The notes below the pieces were generated by a model. That model saw only the letters and a program-made list of their open reading frames with translations. It ran no database searches and had not been told where the DNA came from. Below are positions 6,450 to 13,370 of a stretch of DNA of 20,599 bases, one piece after another (position 1 is the stretch's first letter; each line of letters begins with the position of its first letter). The position numbers and the translations under genes are program-made. Origin of the DNA: Solirubrobacteraceae bacterium (GTDB lineage Bacteria; Actinomycetota; Thermoleophilia; Solirubrobacterales; Solirubrobacteraceae); NCBI GenBank assembly GCA_019683665.1, contig JADGIB010000025.1, positions 1-20,599 on the forward strand, read 5' to 3'.

Positions 6450-7451
6450 GTGAGCGCAGACCTGCAGCGGTTCTCCGGCGCCAAGGTGCTCGTCACCGGC
6501 GGCCTCGGGTTCATCGGCTCCCACCTCGCCAAGCGGCTCGTCGAGCTCGGCGCCGACGTGACGATCGTCGACTCGCTCATCCCCGAGTACGGCGGCAACC
6601 TCTTCAACGTCCGCGACATCGCCGACCGGGTGCGGATCAACCTGTCCGACATCCGCGACCCGTGGTCGATCCGCCAGCTCGTCCGCGGCCAGGACTTCCT
6701 CTTCAACCTCGCCGGGCAGGTCAGCCACGTCGACTCGATGGAGGACCCGCAGACCGACCTGGAGATCAACGTCAAGGCCCAGGTCGACCTGCTCGAGGCC
6801 TGCCGGGCCGGCAACCCGGACATCCGCATCGTCTACGCCGCCTCGCGCCAGCAGTACGGCCGCCCGCAGTTCCTGCCGGTCACCGAGGACCACCCGCTCG
6901 TCCCCGTCGACGTCAACGGGATCAACCTCATCGCGGGCGAGAGCTACCACCTGCTCTACCACCGCGTCCACGGGATCCGCGCGACCTCGCTGCGCCTGAC
7001 GAACACGTACGGCCCGCACCTGCTCATGAAGCACGGCCGCCAGGGCTTCATCACCGTGTTCATCCGCCGCGCGCTCGAGGGCCAGGACCTCCAGGTGTTC
7101 GGCGACGGCAGCCAGCTGCGCGACTTCACCTACGTCGACGACTGCGTCGAGGCGTTCCTCGCCGTCGCCGTCCACGACGAGGCCTACGGCCGGGCGTTCA
7201 ACGTCGGCGGCCAGGAGCCGGTGTCGCTGCTGGAGGTCGCCCGGCTCTGCCAGGAGCTGGCCGGCGCGGGCGGGAAGGCGACGACCGCCCCGTGGCCGCC
7301 GGAGCGCGAGAGGATCGACATCGGCTCGATCTACGTCAGCCACGAGCGGCTGACCAGGCTGACCGGGTGGGAGCCGAAGGTCTCGCTGCGCGAGGGCCTG
7401 GCGCGGACGTTCGACTTCTACCGCGCGCACGGCGAGCACTACTGGACGTGA
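6450..7451 (+). CDS. NAD-dependent epimerase/dehydratase-family protein (extended SDR) with altered catalytic residues
   Basis: A 333-residue extended SDR protein. The dinucleotide-binding motif GGLGFIGSHLAKRL is at residues about 17-30, followed by the acidic strand-2 end IVDSL, LAGQVSHVD, the serine region YAASRQQYG (Ser132) and the substrate part SLRLTNTYGPH, VFGDGSQLRDFTYVDD and FNVGG. Proteins of this type act on nucleotide-sugars (4-epimerisation, dehydration or decarboxylation). The usual YxxxK is absent: the aligned segment VNGINLIAGE has Asn156 and Leu160 in place of Tyr and Lys. I recall relatives with Asn at the first position, but a lysine is expected at the second. Activity as an oxidoreductase is therefore doubtful. 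The GTG start at 6450 is supported by TAGCCT 8 nt upstream. The stop overlaps the next start (GTGA). Confidence 0.85.
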   Translation: MSADLQRFSGAKVLVTGGLGFIGSHLAKRLVELGADVTIVDSLIPEYGGNLFNVRDIADRVRINLSDIRDPWSIRQLVRGQDFLFNLAGQVSHVDSMEDPQTDLEINVKAQVDLLEACRAGNPDIRIVYAASRQQYGRPQFLPVTEDHPLVPVDVNGINLIAGESYHLLYHRVHGIRATSLRLTNTYGPHLLMKHGRQGFITVFIRRALEGQDLQVFGDGSQLRDFTYVDDCVEAFLAVAVHDEAYGRAFNVGGQEPVSLLEVARLCQELAGAGGKATTAPWPPERERIDIGSIYVSHERLTRLTGWEPKVSLREGLARTFDFYRAHGEHYWT

Positions 7452-8206
7452 GCCTGCGCATCACGGTCATCACGCCGTCGTTCAACCAGGCCGCCTACGT
7501 CGAGCGCACGCTGCGCTCGGTGCTCGACCAGGGCTACGACGACCTCGAGTACCTCGTCGTCGACGGCGGCTCCACCGACGGCTCGGCCGAGATCATCGCC
7601 CGCTACGCCGACCGGCTCGCCTGGTGGGTGAGCGAGCCCGACCGGGGCCAGACCGACGCGCTGAACAAGGCGCTGCGGCGCGCGACCGGCGACGTCGTCG
7701 GCTACGTCAACAGCGACGACTACCTGCTGCCGGGCGCGCTGGCTGAGGCGGCCGCCGTGCTCGAGCGGACCGGCGCGAGCTGGATGTCGGGCGCCTGCCG
7801 CTTCGTCGACGGCGACACCGGCGAGGTCGACCACGTGTGGACGCCGTCGCTGCCGCAGGGCCGGCGCTTCTCGTGGATGCAGCAGCCGTGGTCGGTCCCG
7901 CAGCCGTCGACGTTCTGGCGCCGCGAGTGCTTCGAGCGCCACGGCCTGTTCCGCGAGGACCTCCACTACGTCTTCGACACCGAGTTCATGCTGCGGCTCG
8001 CCTACGCCGGCGAGCTGCCGGCGCTGACCGAGCGCGAGATGGCCGTCCGCTATCTCCACGCGGAGGCGAAGTCGGCCGACCTGGCGCCGTTCCGGCGGGA
8101 GGCGCGACAGCTCGACCGGCTGCTCGGCGACCGGCTGTCGCCGGTCGAGCGGGCCCAGGCGCGGCTCGGGCGGCTGGCCCTGCGTCTGGGATTCTTCCGC
8201 TCGTGA
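7448..8206 (+). CDS. GT2-family glycosyltransferase
   Basis: A 252-residue GT-A enzyme beginning MSLRITVITPSFNQAAYVER, with YLVVDGGSTDGSAEII (residues about 35-50), SEPDRGQTDALNKALRRATG, the acidic motif YVNSDDYLLPG (Asp90/Asp91) and the acceptor-side segment HYVFDTEFMLRLAYAG. It is related to the GT2 at 4902-5666, sharing the DRGQ-DALN block and the DD motif, but the C-terminal part differs. The likely role is transfer of a sugar to a lipid-linked intermediate. The GTG start overlaps the stop of the SDR gene, and its own TGA overlaps the GTG of the following gene, so three genes are chained by GTGA junctions. Donor and acceptor are unknown. Confidence 0.9.
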   Translation: MSLRITVITPSFNQAAYVERTLRSVLDQGYDDLEYLVVDGGSTDGSAEIIARYADRLAWWVSEPDRGQTDALNKALRRATGDVVGYVNSDDYLLPGALAEAAAVLERTGASWMSGACRFVDGDTGEVDHVWTPSLPQGRRFSWMQQPWSVPQPSTFWRRECFERHGLFREDLHYVFDTEFMLRLAYAGELPALTEREMAVRYLHAEAKSADLAPFRREARQLDRLLGDRLSPVERAQARLGRLALRLGFFRS

Positions 8207-8895
8207 TCCCGCTGACCATCCGCCACGTCTACGACTTCGGCCCCGATCGGGAGCTGGTCGGCGACGACCTGGTGCGCCCCGAGGCGTGGGACGCGCTGCG
8301 GGTGAGGACCGACGGGCCGTTCTCGCTGCCCGACACCCGCGAGGCGTGGGAGCGGTCGGCGCTCGAGCGCCCGGACCTGGTGGAGCGCGCGCGGGCGGTC
8401 TCGGCCTGGGCCGACGCCCAGGGCGTCCGGCGGCTGGCCTCCTACGGGGTCGGCGGCGCCACGGTCGAGTACCTGATCTGGCGCGAGAGCCCCTCGCGCG
8501 AGCTCGTCGTCAGCGACTACGCGCCCGCCGCCGTGCAGCGGCTGGCCGGGCTGTTCCCCGAGGCGGACGTGCGGCGGTTCGACCTCCTCGTCGACCCGCC
8601 GCTGCCCGGCGACGCGCATCTGTTCCACCGCGTCGACACGGAGCTCACGAACCGGCAGTGGCGCGCGCTGTTGCGCCGCTTCGCCTCCGAGCGGATCCTC
8701 GTCGTGGCCACGGAGGTCGCGGACATGCGCCGGCTCTCGTGGGAGGTGCGCCTCCGCCTGTCGCGCCGCCCGACGACGAGGGCCGGTTGGCTGCGCAACC
8801 GAGCCGCCTTCGAGCGCCTGTGGCGGGACACCCACGACGCGACAGCGGTGCGGATGCACGACCTCGAGGCCTGGGACCTGCGGCCGCGCGGCTAG
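8203..8895 (+). CDS. Probable class I methyltransferase-like protein, atypical
   Basis: A 230-residue protein that looks like a divergent SAM methyltransferase. RRLASYGVGGATVEYLIW (about residues 77-94) could be strand 1 with a glycine loop (GVGGA instead of GxGxG), LVVSDYAPAAVQRL could be strand 2 ending in Asp, DVRRFDLLVDPPLPGDAHLF resembles strands 3-4, and ILVVATEVADMRRLSW strand 5. The N-terminal 75 residues (HVYDFGPDRELVGDDLVRPE onward) are unfamiliar. Function is inferred from fold-like features only; a non-catalytic Rossmann protein is possible. It is the last gene of the plus-strand operon, starting at a GTG that overlaps the GT2 stop. Its TAG stop shares CTAG with the stop of the convergent gene. 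Confidence 0.65.
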   Translation: MIPLTIRHVYDFGPDRELVGDDLVRPEAWDALRVRTDGPFSLPDTREAWERSALERPDLVERARAVSAWADAQGVRRLASYGVGGATVEYLIWRESPSRELVVSDYAPAAVQRLAGLFPEADVRRFDLLVDPPLPGDAHLFHRVDTELTNRQWRALLRRFASERILVVATEVADMRRLSWEVRLRLSRRPTTRAGWLRNRAAFERLWRDTHDATAVRMHDLEAWDLRPRG

Positions 8896-10013
8896 AGGTC
8901 TGGGAAGCGCTCGCGCAGGATCGCGTCGAGCTCGACCATCCGCCGCGCGTAGGTGTGCTCGGCGAGGGTTCGCCGCTGACCGGCCCGCGCGATGCGCGCC
9001 CGCTCGTCCTCGTCGGCCAGCAGGTGCCGGATCCGGCGGACGAGGTCATCGGCGTCTTCGTAGGCCACGACCTCCTGGCCGGGCGCGAACAGCTGGGGCA
9101 GGTTCGGCGCCGCCTCGGTGACGAGCAGGGCGCCCATGCCGGTGGCCTCGAACAGGCGCATGTTGTTCGCGAAGCCCTCGGCGATGTCGCCGTGGCGGTT
9201 GACGACGATCCGCGACCGGGCCAGGACTCGGAACATGTCGTCGCCCCACGCGGGCCCGTGATGGCGGGAGAGGATCGGCGAATCGGGCGCGAGCCGGTCC
9301 TGGATCTGCCCCCAGAGCTGGAGGTCGACCTCGCGGGCCAGGCGCTCGAGCAGCGCCGTGCCCTCGCGGTGGATCCCCCGTGGGTGGATCGTGCCGACGA
9401 ACGCGACGTCGATGTCGCGCTCGACCGTCCCGACGCGGTCGAGGACCCGCGGGTCGAACGCCAGCGCCTGGTAGCGGGCGGTGACGCCCGCCGCCTCAAG
9501 GCGCGGGACGAAGTGCGGGAACGAGGTGATCGCCAGATCCAGCATCTCGACCCGGCCGTCGCGCGGGGGCGCGGACCCGATCTGCCCGACGAGCCGCCGC
9601 CCGGCCCGCTTGAGGTGCTCGAGCTCGCCGCGCGACAGCCATGTGAGGTCCTGGAGGTAGACGACGTCGGCGTCGAACGCCTCGATCTGGGCCACCGTGA
9701 CCGCCCGCAGGAGCCGGCGCCGCAGGCGTCGGCCGGCCGGGCCGGCTGCGGGCAGGTTCAGCGCCCACGCGAGCCCCCGGCGACCGTGCTCGAGCGCCCA
9801 GCGCCGCTGCAGCGGGACGGCGTTGACGATGAGGTCGCGGACATCGTGCCCGGCGGCGCCGAGGCCGGTCGAGTACGTGTCGGAGGTCCCGAAGCCGACG
9901 GCGAGGATCGCCGCCCGCTGGTCGTCGGCCGGCGCGTCACACAACCGTGGATCGCGCGCGTAGATCGCGTCGAGGACCCCGTCGTAGTACGTGTCGACGA
10001 TCGCGATCCTCAT
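8892..10013 (-). CDS. CgeB-like glycosyltransferase (Glyco_trans_1_2 type), copy 1
   Basis: A 373-residue GT-B protein, MRIAIVDTYYDGVLDAIYAR at the start. The N-terminal half has FGTSDTYSTGLGAAGHDV and ADVVYLQDLTWLS; the middle has RLVGQIGSAPP and DLAITSFPHFVPRLEAAGV. The C-terminal donor domain has DVAFVGTI, RSRIVVNRHGDIAEGFANNM and FEATGMGALLVTEAAPNL (about residues 285-305), then HTYARRM near the end. These are the hallmarks of the 'glycosyl transferases group 1' family that includes CgeB-like proteins. It is a close relative of the next gene upstream (10010-11131): both are 373 residues, with a 68-base identical stretch. The ATG overlaps the paralogue's stop (ATGA). It is the distal gene of a minus-strand operon. 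Substrate unknown. Confidence 0.85.
   Translation of the reverse strand: MRIAIVDTYYDGVLDAIYARDPRLCDAPADDQRAAILAVGFGTSDTYSTGLGAAGHDVRDLIVNAVPLQRRWALEHGRRGLAWALNLPAAGPAGRRLRRRLLRAVTVAQIEAFDADVVYLQDLTWLSRGELEHLKRAGRRLVGQIGSAPPRDGRVEMLDLAITSFPHFVPRLEAAGVTARYQALAFDPRVLDRVGTVERDIDVAFVGTIHPRGIHREGTALLERLAREVDLQLWGQIQDRLAPDSPILSRHHGPAWGDDMFRVLARSRIVVNRHGDIAEGFANNMRLFEATGMGALLVTEAAPNLPQLFAPGQEVVAYEDADDLVRRIRHLLADEDERARIARAGQRRTLAEHTYARRMVELDAILRERFPDL
9106..9173. repeat. 68-base segment identical to 10218-10285 (tandem gene duplication)
   Basis: Positions 9106-9173 and 10218-10285 are identical base for base (offset 1112). They encode the core FANNMRLFEATGMGALLVTE region of the two tandem glycosyltransferases. 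The flanking sequence diverges at once, so this is either a strongly constrained core or a gene-conversion tract. Confidence 0.85.
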
Positions 10014-11131
10014 CGCAGGCGGGGCTCCAGGAGCGCGACGAGCTCGCGCATGCGCCGGGCGTAGGTGTGGTCGGCCAGCGTGCGCTGCTGCCCGGCGGCG
10101 GCGATCGTCCGCCGCTCGTCGTCGTGGCGCAGGTAGTGGGCGACGACCTCGGCCAGCTCCTCCTCGCCGCCGTAGGTCACGACCTCGACCCCGGGCTCGA
10201 ACAGCTCGCCGAGATTGGGCGCCGCCTCGGTGACGAGCAGGGCGCCCATGCCGGTGGCCTCGAACAGGCGCATGTTGTTCGCGAACCCCTCGGCGGCGGC
10301 GATGTGGCGGTTGAGCGCGATGCCGGACCGCGCGAGGACGGCGTACATGTCCAGCCCCCACGCCTCGCCGCGCCAGGCGCGGCGCAGCGGCGAGACGTCG
10401 GGCAGGTGCTCGCCGCCGTAGCCGTAGACGTCGAATGGGATGCGGCCGAGCAGCCGCTCCCAGCGCCGCACGCCCTCGCCGTGCACGCTGGGGTGGATCC
10501 CGCCGACGAACACGGCGCCGTGGCGACCCGGGGCGGCCGCGTCGGGGTCGACGCCTTCGCCGCGCAGCCGGTCGAGCACCCGCTCGTCGAAGCCGATGCG
10601 GAAGTACTCGCTGTCGACGCCGAGGGCCTGGAAGCGCTCGACGTAGTGCGGAAACGACGTGAGCAGCAGGTCGTAGGCGCGCAGCTGCTCGGCCGCAGGC
10701 GGGGCGCTCGCGATCTGGCCGACGACGAGCCGGCCCTCGGCGCGCAGCGCGTCCAGGTCCTGCGGGGTGAAGAACGACAGGCTCTGGCAGTAGACGACGT
10801 CGGCGCCGAACGCTGCGATCTGCGCGCGCGCGACCGCCCGAAGCCGCTCCGGACCGAGCCGGCCGAGCCGGCCGGGGAGCCGCTCCCGCGCCGTCAGCGC
10901 GCCGTGCTCCCGCGCCCACGCCCGCTGCAACGGCTCGACGTCGACGAGCAGGTCGACCGCCTCGTGGCCGAGCGCGCGCAGGTTCGCCGAGTAGGCGTCC
11001 GAGGTCCCGAAGCAGCGCTCGATGAGCGCCGCGTGCTGCTCGGCGTAGGCGCGGCGCGCGAGCCCCGGGCGCTCGGCATAGTGCCGGGCGACGAACTGCG
11101 GGTAGAGCGTGTCGATCAGGGCGATCCGCAC
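10010..11131 (-). CDS. CgeB-like glycosyltransferase (Glyco_trans_1_2 type), copy 2
   Basis: Also 373 residues and alignable with copy 1 over its length: MRIALIDTLYPQFVARHY, CFGTSDAYSANLRALGHE, ADVVYCQSLSFFTPQDLDAL, RLVVGQIASAPPAAEQ, LLLTSFPHYVERFQALGV, AVFVGGIHPSVHGEG, ARSGIALNRHIAAAEGFANN and FEATGMGALLVTEAAPNL, ending with DHTYARRMRELVALL. The two copies keep the donor-domain core but differ in the N-terminal acceptor half, suggesting successive transfers to different acceptors (inferred). The GTG at 11131 is the start because it gives the same N-terminus as copy 1. A TAGCCC, formed in part by the upstream gene's stop, lies 8 nt before it but lacks the final T of TANNNT. The upstream gene ends 11 bases away. 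Confidence 0.85.
   Translation of the reverse strand: MRIALIDTLYPQFVARHYAERPGLARRAYAEQHAALIERCFGTSDAYSANLRALGHEAVDLLVDVEPLQRAWAREHGALTARERLPGRLGRLGPERLRAVARAQIAAFGADVVYCQSLSFFTPQDLDALRAEGRLVVGQIASAPPAAEQLRAYDLLLTSFPHYVERFQALGVDSEYFRIGFDERVLDRLRGEGVDPDAAAPGRHGAVFVGGIHPSVHGEGVRRWERLLGRIPFDVYGYGGEHLPDVSPLRRAWRGEAWGLDMYAVLARSGIALNRHIAAAEGFANNMRLFEATGMGALLVTEAAPNLGELFEPGVEVVTYGGEEELAEVVAHYLRHDDERRTIAAAGQQRTLADHTYARRMRELVALLEPRLR
10218..10285. repeat. 68-base segment identical to 9106-9173
   Basis: Second copy of the identical core segment, within the copy-2 glycosyltransferase gene. Bases immediately outside it differ (9174 G versus 10286 C; 9105 C versus 10217 G). Confidence 0.85.
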
Positions 11132-11142
11132 GGCCGCGCGGG

Positions 11143-12576
11143 CTACGCCGTCGCGATCGCGGCGGCGACGCGCTCTGGGGCGTCGGCGGGCAGGCCGCTG
11201 AAGTACCGCTCGCGGATCCGGGCCGTGCCGTCAGCGAAGCGGGCGACCGCGAGATCGGAGCGGAGCATCTCGACGAGCGCGTCGCGGGCCGGCTCGATCT
11301 CCGTGACCTCGATCCCCGCGCCCTCGGCCTCGATGTCCGGCGACAGCCGGGGCAGCGCCGTCGGGTTCAGCGACACGGCCGGGCGGCCGAGGGCGGCGGC
11401 CTCGATGAGCGAGGTCGAGTAGATCGACGTGACCGCGCGGGCGGCGAGGATCGTGTCGAGCAGCGGCACGTCGGGCGCGTCGGCGCGGACGACGTTCGCC
11501 GGCCAGGCCCGGTCGCCGACGGGGTGGCCGGGATGCTGACGGACGATCACCGCAGCGTCGGGGGCCGACTCGGCCACCTCATCGACGAGCGCCAGGAGGG
11601 CGTCCGCGTGGCGCGGCTCGATGTATGGCGAGGTCGGCTGCAGGTAGCAGGCGACGGCCGGCCGGCCCTCGAGCCGGCGGGCGAGCTCGCCGTCGCGCTC
11701 GCCGTCCGGGACCCGGAGGGCCGGATGCCCGGTCGCGACGAGCTCCAGCCCGGGGTTGTGCGGCGCCAGCAGCTCCGCGAAGCCGTCCCCCCAGACGCAC
11801 ATGCGGTCGAACGGCATCCGCCGGAACCCGGCGTGCACGATCGGCGACCAGCCGTTCTGCACGCACACGATCGGGATGCCCAGCCGTCGCGCTTCGGCGG
11901 CGGCGAGCCCGTCGTAGGGGCTGTTTCCCTCCACTACGACGAGGCGCTCGGGTCGGGCAAGCTCGAGCGCGGCGGCGACCCGCTCGTACTCGCGCAGCAG
12001 CCCCAGGTGGCCGCACAGGGCGGGGCCGGCCACGCGTGGCGATGGGCTCGGGGCGGCCAGCTCGTCCAGCGCCGGGTCATCGGCTCGATGCGGTGGGCGC
12101 AGCCGGCGCGCGGCCCAGATCACGCGCGCGCGGCGGTCGCCCCAGGCACCGGCGACTGGATCGGCCAGCGCGAGGAACTTCGCGTGGTCGAGCAGGAACC
12201 AGTTCCCCCCGGTCTCGACGGAGGACCGCCGGGGCGCCGCGGAGCCGGCGGCGGCCGAGGCGGCCCGGCGCTCCGCCCACCGCAGCCGGGCCAGGCGCAG
12301 CCCCTGCGGACCTCGCACCCGCTCCCGGCCGAGGACCGCGCGGGCAGTCTGCGCCTCCAGCGGGGTCGACAGGCGGATCGCCGCGCCCCCAGCGAACGCC
12401 TCGCGGAGCTGCGGGTCGTTGCTCAGCCCGACGAACAGCGCCCGCTCCATCGCGGCGCGCAGATCGGCCCCTCGGTAGGCGAACGCAGCGTCGTCATGCG
12501 CGTCGGCGACCACACCGATGGCGTCGCTCAGCGCGAGCAGGAACGCGTGCGCGTCGCGCCGGGCGTGCTCGGTCAC
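11143..12576 (-). CDS. Capsule-polysaccharide-type GT-B protein (CDP-glycerol/polysialyltransferase-like), putative glycosyltransferase
   Basis: A 477-residue protein starting MTEHARRDAHAFLLALSDAI. The N-terminal 190 residues are unfamiliar. The C-terminal half has the layout of GT-B capsule enzymes: ERLVVVEGNSPYDGLAAAEA, GIPIVCVQNGWSPIVHAGFR (about 235-254), MCVWGDGFAELL, ELVATGHPALRVPDG, AVIVRQHPGHPVGDRAW (about 336-352, the HP motif) and TSIYSTSLIEAAALGRPAVS (about 384-403). In relatives these bind a nucleotide-activated sugar or polyol phosphate at the membrane surface. The GTG start overlaps the stop of the upstream TIM-barrel gene (GTGA), so both were one operon. If that partner is the tail of a NeuB-type protein, a nonulosonic-acid transferase is an attractive but unproven idea. 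Confidence 0.75.
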   Translation of the reverse strand: MTEHARRDAHAFLLALSDAIGVVADAHDDAAFAYRGADLRAAMERALFVGLSNDPQLREAFAGGAAIRLSTPLEAQTARAVLGRERVRGPQGLRLARLRWAERRAASAAAGSAAPRRSSVETGGNWFLLDHAKFLALADPVAGAWGDRRARVIWAARRLRPPHRADDPALDELAAPSPSPRVAGPALCGHLGLLREYERVAAALELARPERLVVVEGNSPYDGLAAAEARRLGIPIVCVQNGWSPIVHAGFRRMPFDRMCVWGDGFAELLAPHNPGLELVATGHPALRVPDGERDGELARRLEGRPAVACYLQPTSPYIEPRHADALLALVDEVAESAPDAAVIVRQHPGHPVGDRAWPANVVRADAPDVPLLDTILAARAVTSIYSTSLIEAAALGRPAVSLNPTALPRLSPDIEAEGAGIEVTEIEPARDALVEMLRSDLAVARFADGTARIRERYFSGLPADAPERVAAAIATA

Positions 12577-12992
12577 AACCCGCCGAGTGCCGAGATCCGG
12601 TTGATCGCGTGCACGAACCCGCGGTGCTGGTGCAGGTGGCCGGACCAGATCTCCGGCACCCATGTGAAGTCGGCGCGCTCCAGCTGCTCGAGGAGCGCGC
12701 GCCAGTCGATCACGCCCTCGCCGATCTGCAGCCCCTCGTCGTCGATCCCGGCGGCGTCGGCCAGGTGGAGGTGACGCGCGATCGGCAGCGTGCGATCGAC
12801 GAACTCCTGCAGCGGCATCCCGCTGTGGGCGCACCACAGCTGAGCATGCGAGATGTCGAGCGTACAGCCGAGCCCGAGCTCGGTGCAGAACGACACGAGA
12901 TGGTCCGGGTGCGTGAACGCGTTCTGGAACCACTGGCCGCCGAAGTACCAGGGGCGCGGCGGAAGGTTCTCGGGCAGGAGCGTCAGCCCACG
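12573..12992 (-). pseudogene. 3' part of a sugar-phosphate isomerase/epimerase-like TIM-barrel gene (xylose isomerase/AP-endonuclease 2 fold)
   Basis: Only the last ~139 residues are present. They begin RGLTLLPENLPPRPWYFGGQ and continue with GLGCTLDISHAQLWCAHSGM, ARHLHLADAAGIDDEGLQIG, EGVIDWRALL and VPEIWSGHLHQHRGFVHAIN. The metal-ligand positions of this barrel are recognisable (E of ENLPP, D and H of LDISHAQ, H of HLHLAD, E of PEIW). From memory, the PWYFGGQW, DISHAQL and PEIWSGH-type sequence resembles the C-terminal barrel appended to some NeuB-family (sialic/legionaminic-acid synthase) proteins. The barrel should have roughly 130 more residues upstream, but beyond 12992 the minus strand is only the antisense of another gene. 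No plausible start remains. The TGA overlaps the GTG of the GT-B gene. It is truncated by a rearrangement or by an assembly join. Confidence 0.75.
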
Positions 12993-12995
12993 ATC

Positions 12996-13364
12996 GTCGA
13001 CGTCGTGTTCGCGTCGAACCTGCTGGAGCACCTCTCCCGCGAGGACATCGCCGCGGCGCTCGACGAGTTCCGGCGCGTCCTGCGCCCCGGGGGGCGGCTC
13101 ATCCTCATCCAGCCCAACTACCGGCTCTGCGCCCGCCAGTACTTCGACGACTACACCCACCTCACCCCGCTGTCGGACCGCTCGCTCGCCGACCTGCTGC
13201 GAGCGCACGACTTCGACCTCCTCACGGTGCGCGGCCGCTTCCTGCCGCTGACGCTGAAGTCGTCGGGCGGCCGGCTGACCTTCCTGCTGCCGCTCTACCT
13301 GCGCCTGCCCGTGCGCCCGCTCGCCGGGCAGATGCTCCTCGTCGCCACGCCGTCGCGCACGTGA
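12996..13364 (+). pseudogene. 3' part of a SAM-dependent methyltransferase gene
   Basis: The frame reads VDVVFASNLLEHLSREDIAA, DEFRRVLRPGGRLILIQPNY, RQYFDDYTHLTPLSDRSLAD, GRFLPLTLKSSGG and LYLRLPVRPLAGQMLLVATP, ending in TGA at 13362-13364. This is the second half of a Methyltransf_11-type enzyme, from strand 4 onward. SAM-binding motif I and strands 1-3, about 100-130 residues, are missing, because upstream of 12996 the sequence is antisense to the TIM-barrel fragment. A GTG at 13005 could start translation, but the product could not bind SAM. It is followed after 6 bases by the DPM1-like GT2, with which it was presumably an operon. Whether the organism carries the intact gene depends on whether the join near 12,990 is real. 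Confidence 0.75.
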
Positions 13365-13370
13365 ACGCCG

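Noticed and set aside
9106..10285. The 68-base identical segments as ends of a mobile element or attachment sites
   Set aside because: Both lie at the same place within homologous coding regions, and no integrase or transposase gene lies between them. Paralogy or gene conversion explains them.
9947..11422. A 491-residue plus-strand frame opposite the tandem glycosyltransferases
   Set aside because: It is antisense to genes with clear family motifs and complete ends; its own sequence is rich in Arg, Asp, Val and Gly as expected for a shadow.
11625..13364. A 579-residue plus-strand frame ending in the methyltransferase fragment
   Set aside because: Everything before about 12996 is antisense to the GT-B and barrel genes. 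The low-complexity RRRPARGG-type text is not a protein domain.
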